Source: Ornithodoros turicata (lineage: Eukaryota; Arthropoda; Arachnida; Ixodida; Argasidae). Taken from it: DNA of 64,000 nucleotides. A model generated the notes under the pieces. The model made no database searches, was not told the origin of the DNA, and saw only the letters and a list, made by a program, of their open reading frames with translations. A program made the position numbers and the translations under genes. Positions 31,133 through 59,220 of the stretch are shown in pieces. The stretch covers positions 86,842,160-86,906,159 of the forward strand of contig NC_088202.1 in the NCBI RefSeq assembly GCF_037126465.1. The letters run 5' to 3'. How positions within the stretch are numbered: position 1 is the first letter of the stretch; every line of letters begins with the position of its first letter.

Positions 31133-32653
31133 GTACTGCTTTCACGATTTAGGTACCTCCAGTTCGCGGTGGAGAAATAAAGTGTTCCTTTTGTGATGTC
31201 TAACAGGGGCTAATATTGAATTGTTTATTGGTTTTAAGGCTGTGCTGAGACGCAGAGTTCTTGAAATTATACGTTGCAATTTATATTCGCTGATAAGTGC
31301 AGGGTAAACCATGTACACGCTAGAAAAATCACCGAAAAACACTGCTTTCATGAAAATAAGTAAACACCGAAAAAATGCGCTGAATCCGCCCTGGAATAAA
31401 AACCGAAAGCGGGCAACCCTACATATATATTTGTAATTTACATTCCAACATCCAAATAATGCATAAATCCATACCGAGAACAAATTCTATTATCATCGGG
31501 ATTTATCAGTAGGACCAGACCAAACTGCATTTTCTTCTGGGGCTCCCCCATGTTTCCTGCGGTTCCGAAGCCGTGTATCTCTACAGAAACTCTATCGTAG
31601 TGCTTTCGACGGTATCTCGTACAATACGTTGCATTTTCTGCTCGATCTTGTAGCACTATTCCTACTATAAGTGACATGCTCACCGCTCGTAACATCGTTC
31701 CGTTTCCTTACGTCCCGCACCTTGTAAATACTTTCTCAATATGGCAATTATATTTGAAGGGCGTGCATGTACGAATAAGTAGTGATATCACAGTGATGAA
31801 TACGTGCTTTCGTACACTTCGTGCTCAAGCAGAATGAATACAATTGTGAAGCATCATCCGCTATAACCTCGCAGACAGTCTCTTAGACTGAATAGATAAA
31901 GATGTACAGCAACAGGTCGTCGAATGGAGCATTGTCTCCTCGTGGAAGGATTCTTGGACATGCGCTTCTGTGTTAAAGAGAAGACGAACCGGAAAAGATG
32001 ATCGGTTGAGCCGTTTCACATTCCAAATGTGCGCGGCTCATCCTTACTTCGCCCATCGCACTACATTGTAAAAATGCGACGAGCTTCATGTATTTATTTA
32101 TTTGGTTATTTTTGCGTTGGTGTTCATAAACAACAAAGTAATCATGAAGTCACTTTGTACGTAGTTATCACTTTGATCATCAAGTCCTTGTACGTGGAGC
32201 ACGCATAAACCCAGGGCTATAACACGGATACGTTTTTTCTTCTTTTTTTCAACCTCAATGCGATCGTATACTGGGGCTTTGTAACACCGGGGCATTTGTT
32301 GACTGGTGTCCGGAAAGAAGAATGTGTTTCAGGTGAGCTGGATGTACACGCTATATCTTTTGGTGTGGTCATGCGCCCCTTTATTTCTTTTAACGTCCTC
32401 CAGGTCATAGGGGGTTACTCGCAGCGGGGTCTTAGGCATGATTTGCCGATACTGTCGCATCTACGCCGTCCTGCTCTTTTACATCGATAGCTGTTAGTGC
32501 CTCGTTTCCCGAAACAGCGGCGTCGGCGCCCGCAGAAGGAAAAAGAGACTTACCTCCTCGTTTATAGTAATTCAGTGGTGCCTCACGCTCGGTGAAGAGG
32601 GCGCTTTGTATTCTGTATTACATCATTATTTAGAAGGAAACACAGTTTAGTGA
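31133..32653. other. Intergenic, nothing recognised
   Basis: No domain, RNA gene or bounded repeat identified. Confidence 0.35.
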
Positions 32654-33079
32654 CGACGACGACAAAAAAGACGCCACGGAAATGCTGACGCACAAGCTTT
32701 GCAGCGGGCTCGAGAACGCGAACGGATGCGCAGAGCTCGCGACGACCCAGCTCGTCGTGCAGCCGAGGCCGCAAACAAGAGGATGCGACGTCAGGATGCC
32801 AACGTGCGTGCCGTCGAATCGGAGACAAGGCGTCAGAGGCAAGCGAAAGCGGAAGGGGCCACGAAGGGCTTCGTTCGGCAATTCAGGGCGAATTCATTTG
32901 GGTACAGCAGTTGCTTGGTGTGCGATCGCTTGTGGTTCAAAAATGACCTCACAGCGCTGCCACTGACTTGCAATGCGCTGCTTCGACTAGAATTTCCAAC
33001 TGCCGACCTTACCACGTTCCGTTTGTGTGCATCGTGTCTCCAGTCGGTCCGCACTGTAGGTGAAGGGCTTTCAGTATAG
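32654..33079 (+). pseudogene. Helitron-type N-terminal zinc-finger ORF (partial)
   Basis: A 141-codon plus-strand frame ending TAG at 33077-33079. It opens with an Arg/Ala/Glu-rich repeat region (RRRQKRRHGNADAQAL, then ERERMRRARDDPARRAAEAA). A zinc-binding block follows: NSFGYSSCLVCDRLWFKNDL, then FRLCASCLQSVRTV, giving two C-x2-C pairs about 48 residues apart. That R-rich array followed by C-x-V-C-D-R-L-W-F is what I associate with the N-terminal part of arthropod Helitron-like Rep/helicase proteins. The Rep and helicase domains are absent, so this is a fragment. The family is assigned by motif memory. Confidence 0.55.
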
Positions 33080-33095
33080 CTGTGCCTCCCGACGC

Positions 33096-33745
33096 GACTG
33101 CAAGACCCTCACGGCCGGAGTGGCCGTCTACTTGCGAGATGGGGTGAACCCATAGACCTCTTTGCTGACAGACGTGGGTGGGTTGTGGGCGGCGCAATTT
33201 GAAAGTAGACTTATCGTCGTGGCCGCCTACTTTGCCCCCACCGCAAGTGTTTCGCGAGTTAAAAGTTATAACATACCTCACCTACGCCTGAACAGTCCAC
33301 ATGCCATCGCCGACACTGCTGCTGAGGCACTTGGGGGAACATCGACGCAAAGACCACAAACCTCATCACTGTCCCATGACTTGAAAACCCGAGACGAGGT
33401 AGAGACGATAACAGACAAACACAAACACGGTCTCAAACTGAGTCTCAGCTGAGTTTGACACCGTGTTTGTGTTTGTCTGTTATCGTCCCTACCTCGTCTC
33501 GGGTTTTCAAGTCATGGATCGTCATCACCAGCTCGCTTGCTACCTAACTTTCGTTCTCATCACCGGTCTACAAGAAGCGCTGATGTTGCAACTGGCCACC
33601 AGAACACGGGCCGTAACAACCTCGAGAAAGACTTGCATTGATTTGGTCTTCCAAAACCGAGACCTCGTCAAGAATATCAACCACACCGCTCACTTCACAA
33701 ATCACAAGGCAGCTAGTACTCGTCACTCTATACATCTCATCAGTA
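33096..33745 (+). pseudogene. EEP-type (AP-like) endonuclease remnant of a retroelement or Helentron
   Basis: Two blocks in the same direction. At 33120-33265 the reading gives VAVYLRDGV and then GGLWAAQFESRLIVVAAYFA, interrupted by a stop. At 33600-33740 it gives TRAVTTSRKTCIDLVFQNRD and TAHFTNHKAA. These are the start and the C-terminal metal-binding end (T-x-I-D-L-V-F, then the S/T-N/D-H-K motif) of endonuclease/exonuclease/phosphatase domains in non-LTR elements. A 142-bp palindrome sits in the gap between them. It begins only about 40 bases after the Helitron-type ORF. Confidence 0.55.
33375..33516. repeat. Near-perfect 142-bp palindrome
   Basis: CATGACTTGAAAACCCGAGA at 33375 is mirrored by TCTCGGGTTTTCAAGTCATG ending at 33516. 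The arms are about 66 bp with only a few mismatches (AGAGACG against CGTCCCT, GGTCTC against GACACC) and a very short centre near TCTCAGCTGAG. It splits an endonuclease remnant. Confidence 0.85.
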
Positions 33746-33899
33746 GTTATCCATACATCAGCAATAAAAGTGTCAACATTTACCCACAACAGTTGTCGCT
33801 GAAATTCGCGTTACACAACCGTAACCGTCATGTGAATTTTTTTTTTACAGCACCAACATTGACTGGGACAAAACACGCACCTTCAGACGCAGCTGCAAT

Positions 33900-34110
33900 T
33901 ACCTGCACGTATACCGCCACTACCATCGCAAGATCTGCTAGGAGATCCACCATGGGCGACGAGAGAGAGTCCGAGGTGAGACCGAGTGGGAAGGCACCGG
34001 CTATGGTGCCACTGTCTCGTGGTCTAGGGAGGGTTTTCTGGCTAATAGGCGAGGGCATTACGAGCGAAGCGCCGGGTGCTGTTGAACCACTATCTGGCAC
34101 GTCGTATCTC
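33900..34110. other. Unassigned sequence between the endonuclease remnant and the hairpin MITE
   Basis: Open plus-strand frame continuing to 34116 with no recognisable domain after 33745. Confidence 0.3.
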
Positions 34111-34117
34111 GTTTGAG

Positions 34118-34282
34118 ACTGTACCCAAGCAGCACAATGTACTGAAAGTCGAGTGCAATAGGGGTGGACGGGTAGGTGAAAGGCCTTGAACAGATTCGTG
34201 AAACTAAAGAACATTGATAAGACACATACCGGCCACCCCTATTGCACTCGATTTTCAGTACATTGTGCTGCTTGGGTACAGT
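34118..34282. mobile_element. Hairpin MITE, 165 bp
   Basis: ACTGTACCCAAGCAGCACAA at 34118 is mirrored at the right end (to 34282). The arms are about 50 bp with one mismatch (GAAAGTCG against CGATTTTC), ending CAATAGGGGTGG/CCACCCCTATTG around a 65-base loop. Confidence 0.75.
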
Positions 34283-34544
34283 ATACGCTATGCAAGTAGA
34301 TCTACGCAGCTTCCCAGTTTCCCGCTCTCTGTCCATGGAGCGCCGTCATTGGTCCCTCTCCCAAATAAGGGGCTAACAGCAAGCACCTCAAGTTTTACGA
34401 GGTTCTTTAACGCACTTTTGGTGCTTTGTTGTCTCCGTTGCGTCACACTGCTTGGAAAGGTTTCTTTATCGCGGTTCAGTAATGAGATTCAGAAGGACTG
34501 AAAGGATTAAAAGAGATTTAGCAGATTTGAAAAGGTCTTTACGA

Positions 34545-35376
34545 TGTAGAGGAGGTGGTGTGCCTTTACATGAGTCCTGACCGGCGATGATGGAATGTCC
34601 CAGCGGGCAGATGTTTGCGGCCTCACGCTAGGACGGTGTCGGTAGGACTGGCCTGCAAGTGCAGTGGCGCGCGGCAGCACAGACGCGTCGTCGTCGTCCA
34701 CGGGCCGCCACATCGCTCCCCCCCCCCTCAGACGCGGAGCGGTGCATGCGGTCGATGTTCGCGTCGATACCGCGAAGAGGAGAATGAGGACAACTCGTGG
34801 GTGCTGGACGGCTGGGCACGGCTTGTGATCCTGTGAATTGATGCAGCAGCAGCGGGATGGCATGAACAAGCGCGCTGTGATCCGGGTGGGTCCCAGTGAT
34901 TAGGTGTGAATGTGAGTGCTTCAGTAGTTGCCGATTGCATTGAGTGGTTGTTGAGCGCGTTGAGTGATTGCTGCTGAGTGGACGGCTGTACCGCGACCCT
35001 GTACGAGAGCGTATAAATGCTGTTTATCGCCAGGGAAACGCCGGGGAGGACCATCGCGAAACAGGAGGCCGGAAACTGAGCTTACTGTGATCTCCCTGCG
35101 GGTCCTCGGTGCGACTTGCCTGCCAGAAGGTCGTGCGCGGATGGTTTGCCGAAAAATTTAGGATGGTGAATGGCCGAATTACGCCGAACATGGTGTTCGT
35201 TGTTCGGGTCACCAAATGTAGAGGTGGTGTCCATCTACATGAGTCCTGACCGGCGATGATGGAATGTCTCAGCGGACAAATGTTCGTGGCCTCAGGCCTG
35301 TGCCCGTAGAACTGGCTTGCAGGCGCAGTGGCGCGGGACAGAAAAGACGCGTCGCCGTCGTCCACGGGCCGCCACA
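34545..35376 (-). mobile_element. TRIM: miniature LTR retrotransposon, 832 bp, with LTRs, PBS, PPT and 4-bp TSD
   Basis: Direct repeats 34545-34712 (168 bp) and 35217-35376 (160 bp) both read, on the minus strand, TGTGGCGGCCCGTGGACG...CTCTACA, so they carry the TG...CA ends of LTRs. Two bases inside the upstream LTR is TGGTGACCCGAACAACGA (35214 down to 35197), a primer-site type sequence. Directly before the other LTR is a polypurine tract of nine G in a GAG...AGCGA context (34713-34727). ACGA flanks both sides (34541-34544 and 35377-35380) as a TSD. The 500-bp interior lacks pol; an ATG frame of about 60 codons just after the PBS may be the first codons of a parental gag. Confidence 0.85.
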
Positions 35377-35579
35377 ACGACGATTCTGAAAACATGATAA
35401 GCCAGCACCTGATTCCATTGAAGTGACATCACGATACTGATCTTGAATTCCACAGCTTCCTTATGAATAGTTTTCCAAGAGTGCTTCCGATGTGCTAGAA
35501 CTCCTTGCGTGACACTTTTTGATTCCGTGTTAGCGCCACGAATCTACTGTGGCTATGAGAGGCGTACAGACGTGGACAG

Positions 35580-35800
35580 AGGGAGAGAGGACAGTAGGAA
35601 GGAGTGGGGTGCGCCCTGGGGCGACTTCAGGGGGAACTGTGCAGACATTCGTCTGGAAAGTCTGCCGAAAGACCATGGGAAAACCTTAGACAGCTGAGCT
35701 GTTTGTAGGATTCGAACCCACCGCCTCCTAATCTTCCGCACGACCTTGGCTGCCATCAACGAGCGGACGCTTTCATCAGCTCAGCTCAGCCGCTGGTAGC
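35580..35800 (-). repeat. tRNA-derived SINE, minus strand
   Basis: On the minus strand a B box GGTGGGTTCGAATCC (35723-35709) is followed by GTCTGCACAGTTCCCCCTGA and CGCCCCAGGGCGCACC, the same body as the other SINE copies in the window. The tRNA-like head extends towards 35800. Confidence 0.65.
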
Positions 35801-36271
35801 TCAGTGTCGACACAGCGCATCTCACGTGATGTCGTCCACGTTGTCTTGCAATACGGACGTCGCGGAGTTAGAGCGTAGGCGGTGTGCTGCGGAGCATTCG
35901 CACGGGTATAAAGCTCGCAGATGTGCTGCCATTGCTGCGGGAGATGCAGACGCGATGGGACGGACATGAGGAACGTGAGCGACGTGCGGCGATGACGCAA
36001 GGAAGCGCCGTGCGACAAAGCAAAGCGTGCCGCCATTACACTCGTCCAGATGTTCAGGAATGCGCACCAGAGCACAGTGAAATTTAACAAGATGTGAACG
36101 TGTCTGCAGGCGGTACCAGTGTTTCTGCACGAGGCCCATGGCAACCTCGGGTTTGCCGTGGGGCCGCACGCAAGTCATGTGCGGTCACAGCTGACAGATC
36201 ACCCTTCGTCTGCTGCAATGCTATCGCATTTCGTACTCGTTTGGCAGTGCGCCATAGAATGCAGTGATTCT

Positions 36272-36560
36272 TCTGTGGACTCCGGTGGCGCAGCGGTAAC
36301 GCGTGCGCTTGGAGACTGGGAGGTCTGCAGTTCGAATCCGCGGGCCGGCTGTGCCGTCTGGGTTTTTTCCTGGGTTTCCCTCAGATGTGTAATAGGCGTA
36401 TGCCGGCACAGTTCCCCTGAAGCCCATGGACGCAGCTATCCTCCCCTCGAGCGGATTCCGCTCGGTCTTCCACTTCACCCTTTCCTCTCCACCACCTTTC
36501 CCTTCCCGAGAAACATGCCGCCTACTCAGGCAGGCAGACCTCTCAGGTTCCTCCCAACGA
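36272..36560 (+). repeat. tRNA-derived SINE, plus strand
   Basis: A-box-like GGTGGCGCAGCGGTAACGCG at 36285-36304 and B box AGTTCGAATCC at 36329-36339, spaced as in a tRNA gene. The SINE body follows (GTATGCCGGCACAGTTCCCC). It lacks a foldable tRNA 3' half, so it is a SINE head and not a tRNA gene. Confidence 0.75.
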
Positions 36561-36737
36561 CACTCCTCCTCCTACCCCATGACCGGTTCTACGGATACCC
36601 CCTTATTGTTGCCTTGTGAGTGGACAGACAGTCATGTGGTTACTTTGCCCTCTCCCCTGCGCAGGGGAACTGTCGCAGGACGCATTGCAACAGGATAGAT
36701 TCAGCGGAGTACCCACACGAGACAAAGGCAGCCAATA

Positions 36738-37012
36738 GACCTCTACCTGTTTGTAAACAAATGACGTCATAATGTTCGACAGCGCCACGAGTTTGGTAGA
36801 GTTGAACTACGTTCAATGCTAGTGGCGAACAAGGTCGCGCCCGAAAGCCACGATCTTGAGGGGATTACGATGGTCTCTAAAACGGACGCGACCTTCGGTC
36901 CTACTTTTCTTTCAGTAGGAGGCAGCGAACAATTGCCCATTCGTGGAATCCAGCTCTCTCCTTCCGATCGGTTTTGGTTTCGGTGTGTCTACCAACGTCA
37001 TGATGACGTTTA
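36738..37012. mobile_element. MITE with GACCTCTACC ends, copy 2 (inverted relative to copy 1)
   Basis: Starts GACCTCTACCTGTTTGTAAA and runs to the ACGTCATGATGACGT palindrome near 37000. It has lost its far terminus and carries about 45 extra bases (36780-36825), including a GGTAGAG that resembles an element end, suggesting a nested or rearranged copy. Confidence 0.55.
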
Positions 37013-37171
37013 TACGAACGCAATATCCAATAAATTAACTAATATTTCCCTACAGCAAATGCGATTTTGGTGTAAATATATGCACAAAGTTCATATTGTT
37101 CGCTCGTTCACTGTGCATCCGTACTTTTGAGGGCTTAGTGTTGTTTTTACTGTCTTCTGCCCATTGCTCAG

Positions 37172-37628
37172 GCACCTTCATTATGGAGCTCGTCCACAAG
37201 CTACCCTGTATCTACGCAATTTATCCGTACTTGACAAAAGTTCCCACTCCACTGGATATTTACCGTTGGCGGTGGGAGCTTCCCTCCTCCCAGAAACTGA
37301 AAGCTCTCCGTCTATGTCTACCCTATGGTACGCATGCCATCTTGATAGTAGCTACTATCAGGATGGCATGGAAGCTGTTCAGGGCATTTGGCTCGACGTC
37401 CAGAGGTCCAAATTGGTGGTCGTAAAAAGCAGACAACGTCCAAGCAATATTGAAGTTGCGCAACTTCCGTTATTAGTGCGGTCTCATAATTTACAGGACG
37501 GTCGGAAGTGCACTGAAAATTTCATAAACGTGCAAACCACGCCACGAACAAAATGTTTATTTCATGACGATCGCAATGTTTTTATTGTCCTGAACAGCCA
37601 CGCGTGTTACAGCTCGCTAATGCCATAA
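37172..37628 (+). CDS. Candidate terminal exon of an unrecognised gene
   Basis: A strong pyrimidine tract and acceptor (TGTCTTCTGCCCATTGCTCAG) precedes a frame of 152 codons to TAA at 37626-37628. The first codon base would come from an upstream exon. The start reads HLHYGARPQATLYLRNLSVL; later parts include TLWYACHLDSSYYQDGMEAV and GIWLDVQRSKLVVVKSRQRP. Composition is protein-like for the first 110 residues and less so afterwards. I do not recognise the family, and no upstream exon was found. AATAAA occurs on the plus strand at about 38376. A 38-bp near-palindrome at 37339-37376 inside the frame is a caution. It would converge with Rab11. Confidence 0.3.
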
Positions 37629-38846
37629 GACACTTTCCAGAGCCCCCAGAAGCTTCGCCCGGGTACACCTTCAAAAGCTAACTTCAAGCTCATAGTTATC
37701 TCAAGTAACTGGACTTCATAAGTTTCCACCGTGCATCAGAAAGCCCATGGTGTGACCATGTTAAAAGTGCACCTTCCGCATGGCACAAAAGAGACAGGAT
37801 GGCATAATTCCATCTGCAATTTTTTTATTGATAATATATACAGGATGACAAAGCCTCTATAGCGTCCGACACAAGTGCTAACTGCTACTTGATATTATTG
37901 GGAGCCAGACAGGTTTTGGACAAGCAAGTCAGCACTGTCTCAGATGCATAGGACTTCCAACCACACGTGTCTTATGGCATCAAAGAAACATCCAAGCAAC
38001 AGTCATCCATGTACAATCAGAGAAGTACAAAGTCTCTCTCCAGTGATGCAGTAAACCTGCCTCATGGCTGAATATACACCTATGCAAACTCAAAAGAAAA
38101 AGCTCCTTGCACTGTCGTCTGACATGTGCATAGACAGTTCTTGTGCACCAGTGTAGTACGCATAGTTAACTATCCAATTCAGTCTTCACAATGAAGCTAT
38201 TGCTTTCTTCAACCACTGGCTCCCACAATCGACGCAAGTACCAAGGGCGTACCACCTGTGCACAATGCAGCTGTGCACATGAAGAGGACGAGCGGTCGGA
38301 AGCTCAATAAACAAAATATAAAGCACTTCATCTACAGCATCTGTGCAACAATCACAATTTTCCCTCCCCTTTTTAATAAACAATCACATTTACTAAATGT
38401 TGCAGCACTTGTAAATAAAAGAGCAAAAAAGCAGGACATCACCTCTCGCACGTTCCATCGTCCCACTGCCAGAGTGGATTGAGCTATCAATTATTCTTCC
38501 ACGAGTGCCTCTTTATTCGCAATACATACACAAATACAGAAACAAAACTCTTACCCAGCCCCATTTTTTTTCGTGTCCTCACGTACTTTGCCCACTTTTT
38601 CGCAGCTGGAATCGCCATAAACGTGCAAAGAAGAGGGTAAAGCAACACGGTTGATTGGTGTAAAAAAAAGGAGAGCTTCACAGTGACTGCTAAGCAAGTC
38701 CAACGGCCATGGGTGTTCCCTTCTGGAGGCTGCAGGGCGAAGGGATGCGACTGGGAAAGAGGGGGCGAAGGGAAGAAAAGAGGCCATGGTGCTCAGCTAA
38801 AGGGTACTTTACAAGGGTTCAGCATTTTTCCCTCCACTGGATACCA
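37629..38846 (-). other. Probable Rab11 3' UTR and downstream flank
   Basis: No competing gene is visible after the Rab11 stop. Reverse-strand AATAAA signals lie at about 38509-38514 and near 37826, so a 3' UTR of 0.3 to 1 kb is plausible. The sequence is free of recognisable transposons, in contrast to the introns, which fits a transcribed 3' UTR. Confidence 0.4.
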
Positions 38847-56168
<17,322 letters not shown>

Positions 56169-56420
56169 TCCTGAGCCGCAGACTCCGCTATCCGATTCGC
56201 GAACAATGACGAGTAACGCGGAATTCTGCAGTAATACACAGTTCCACAAAATAAAGAAAGCTTTCACACCATAAAACGTTTGATGGGAATTAGCACAGGG
56301 CCTTAAATTACACCGATTATCACAGATAAAATCCTCCTCTACGACACAGAAACTACCAAGATGGCTCTTCGTTCGACGCCCCCAGATTCTGCGCAATCTC
56401 TGTACAAAACGGATGTGGCA

Positions 56421-56428
56421 CCGGAAGT
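56421..56428 (+). promoter_or_regulatory. ETS-type motif upstream of Rab11
   Basis: CCGGAAGT lies 253 bases upstream of the Rab11 start codon, and an AAGATGGC YY1-like motif lies at about 56358. Both are common in TATA-less housekeeping promoters of animals. The transcription start is not visible, so this is suggestive only. Confidence 0.3.
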
Positions 56429-56469
56429 TGACGCTAGCACCCTAGCACACCCGTATGTAAATATTAGCA

Positions 56470-58262
56470 CGTGAGTACTGTCATCTGCTTGCGTGAAATA
56501 GATAACATTTTTCTGCCTGACAAATTCAGTTCGTATGACTTCTGCAGAATATAGCAGCCTCGTAGCTTCCAAAATAAAAATCATGCTGTAGTGACTGTTT
56601 ATAGGGCTGTACGTGTCAAGCGGCACGTAGTAAGAATGCGGTAAATGGGGTTCACGGGGGTGTGTACGCCATGTATTGCCAACTGTGGCAATCCGACTGC
56701 TCGTTTTTCTCGTTCTTCTGTGAATGTACACATTGTGCCCTTAGAAGCGTACTACTACAGCCCGCAGTGCCTCAGTTTCAAACCCCTCACGAGATGCCGA
56801 TGACTACAGTATAAGATAAGGCAGCAGAGCGAAATGACGACATGTTCAAACACCTACATTTTACAAGTGACAAGGACCTTAGGCTTGACTGAGGTAAATG
56901 TTTCTGCGGCTCGGCAGATGACAATGTGAAAGTTCGTTTCACTGGCCTCGGTGAGAGTTCTCACTTATAAGAAATTAAATTGGTACACATATCGTAAAAG
57001 GGTGCAAAAAGTAGACTGGACAACGAACACCTGCATACATACACATACACACGGACAGGCACTCTCTGCACTCTTTTACGATGTGTACCAACAACCAACG
57101 AGCCGAATCACGCACTTTCAGGCAGGGCAAAGAAACATCCGTTTTAATAAATTCAAGGAGATGTGCATGTCAAATCCTGCGCCAATTATGGCACATAGCA
57201 AATATGCGATTGTGTGTGTGTGTGTGTGTGTGTGAATCAACCTCGTTCAGATGGACTTAGTACAAGCATTTGAAGGATACATTACGTACATAAATTTTTT
57301 GTATGAAAACTGCATCTTTAAAGTATTAGGTAATAATGTTAGAATACAATGTAAGAGCATTGCTCCATATATGTAACTGCAAATAGATGGAACAGTGACT
57401 TGCAGGGAACAGTGGAATAGTGGACCTGCAATATGAATTATGTTTTCTGTGGCATCCTAAATGAACATCACAATAATAAGTGATTCGAGCACTTGGCTAT
57501 CGTCAAAGCTTGTGCAAAATAATTAGCCTGTGCATGTCTCAAATTAATGCCAAAGCATCATGTAAACATGTGGTGTGAGTATGTCATTTAGAGGGTAAAA
57601 ATCTGGTTTTATCTCTTTCAGGAGCTATAAAACAGCATGAAATCAGGTGATATCTGGTGGAAAAGCAGATTTTCAGTTGGAGAATAAAAAAAGGAGCACT
57701 TCTCACAGTCTAGATGAACACAAGGTGTGGAGCAGCCATGCTGAATGTACAGTGCCCACTGTTCTCAAGTGCCCATATTGGTGGCTGAATTGGCACTTTG
57801 CCAAGTTAGTTTTCAGGGGTTTTAGCAACGAAATAGCACGAAAGGTGTTGATGTGTGCAATTTGTTTCTCAGAAAAAGCTCACATATACATAGCTCGGCG
57901 CATTCACCCTTAACTCGCCACTCCGGGTATAACGAGGAGGAGAAGCATGACGCCATGTCACCGATTACGTTACAGAGTCCACGTGTTCTGGTTCACTGGT
58001 CAGTGGGGGTCTGCTCCCTGTATCCTTGCCACCGCAAACCAGTTTTGCCAATTCCTCAGGAGAAATGGGGATAGAAGGAGCGGCCGAATCATGATCGAGC
58101 CAAAAGCAATGCTCTTTCAGAGCCCCGAACAGCCGAGTAGCAGACATTTCTCTGAACCAATCAGCGAGCACGGACCCTGTAGCGTCAGCGCGAGGTCGCA
58201 GGCAGATCACAAGGTTGGTACTGCTCTCCACCACCGTTGCATCCGGTCGTCTTTGCGGTATA
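56470..58262. repeat. Intergenic DNA between Rab11 and the coiled-coil gene, with a TG microsatellite
   Basis: No gene supported. (TG)12 lies at 57211-57234. A minus frame at 57965-58300 (DWFREMSATRLFGALKEHCF and following) looks protein-like but has no recognised family or clear splice sites. The start of that frame overlaps the MITE at 58263. Confidence 0.4.
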
Positions 58263-58438
58263 CAGTCAAACTCCTTTACAACGAAACTCAGGGGACAGCA
58301 AAAAAAATTCGCAGTAAAGGTATTTTCGTTAAAAAGGATGTCTATTATTGGACCTATAGGCTCCAGCGGGACCGCAAAAAAAATTTGCTGTACTGGTATT
58401 TTCGTTAAAAAGGTGTTCGCTATAAAGGAGTTTGACTG
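58263..58438. mobile_element. TA-flanked MITE, 176 bp (pogo/mariner type)
   Basis: CAGTCAAACTCCTTTA at 58263 and its exact inverse TAAAGGAGTTTGACTG ending at 58438, both next to TA. Internally, TATTTTCGTTAAAAAGG occurs twice in direct orientation (about 58320 and 58398). Confidence 0.88.
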
Positions 58439-59220
58439 TACTTTGAATTCAATTTCTGCGGTAATTACGTCCATCACTATTTTCTTGACCAGTTTTCAGA
58501 ATATAGTTGCTTGCAATACAGGAAGCTTACTGTAACAGGACAAGTCTACCAAATTCCAGGCACCATATTAAATTATCGGAACTGTTGTAAGTACACATCT
58601 GCTAGTAATATAGAGCTCAGCCACTTTTATTTCACTCACACCAGGTCTCAACAGATTTTGTATTCAATTTGCACACTTATTACTTAATCACTGCATCATA
58701 TAAGTTAACTTTAATGGTGTGAAAAGTGATCAGTCAGGTATGCCTTGATGGGACTTTTAGAATGGATGCAGATTTCATACCATTGTCAATAATGGGAGTT
58801 GCAATATTTTCCCGATGTAACTGTATCTGTGCAAAAACGACATGTACAGGACAACGCCGAGGTAGCTGCGTAAACAGTATAAGGGGATATTTCGGCACAT
58901 GTTTTTGTAATAAATTTGCTAGTTTGCAGCGTTGTGCTGTTCATGCCTTTTCTTGTCTGTCTCCCTTTTGCATTGATATAGGTATGTGATGATAACACCA
59001 ACTACCACGTCTTGGACACTTTGGTGCAATATTTTCCTGATGGCCAAAACAGTTCAGTTTACTTTCTGACTGCTCAAACTACAGGTTACAAGTACCAGCT
59101 GAAAGACCACTATAGATGGACACATCCATGGACTCAGCAGCAAAATTTAACATGAGTACCACACTCACACATTCATGAGTAAACACAAGACCATGTAAAG
59201 ACATGTCCTCATACTCTCAG

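Noticed and set aside
33463..34116. 217-codon plus-strand frame as a host gene
   Set aside because: Its start lies in the right arm of the palindrome, and only residues within 33600-33740 resemble a domain (retroelement endonuclease); the rest is unrelated sequence.
36286..36345. tRNA gene
   Set aside because: A and B boxes are present, but no cloverleaf 3' half or acceptor pairing follows; the SINE body does.
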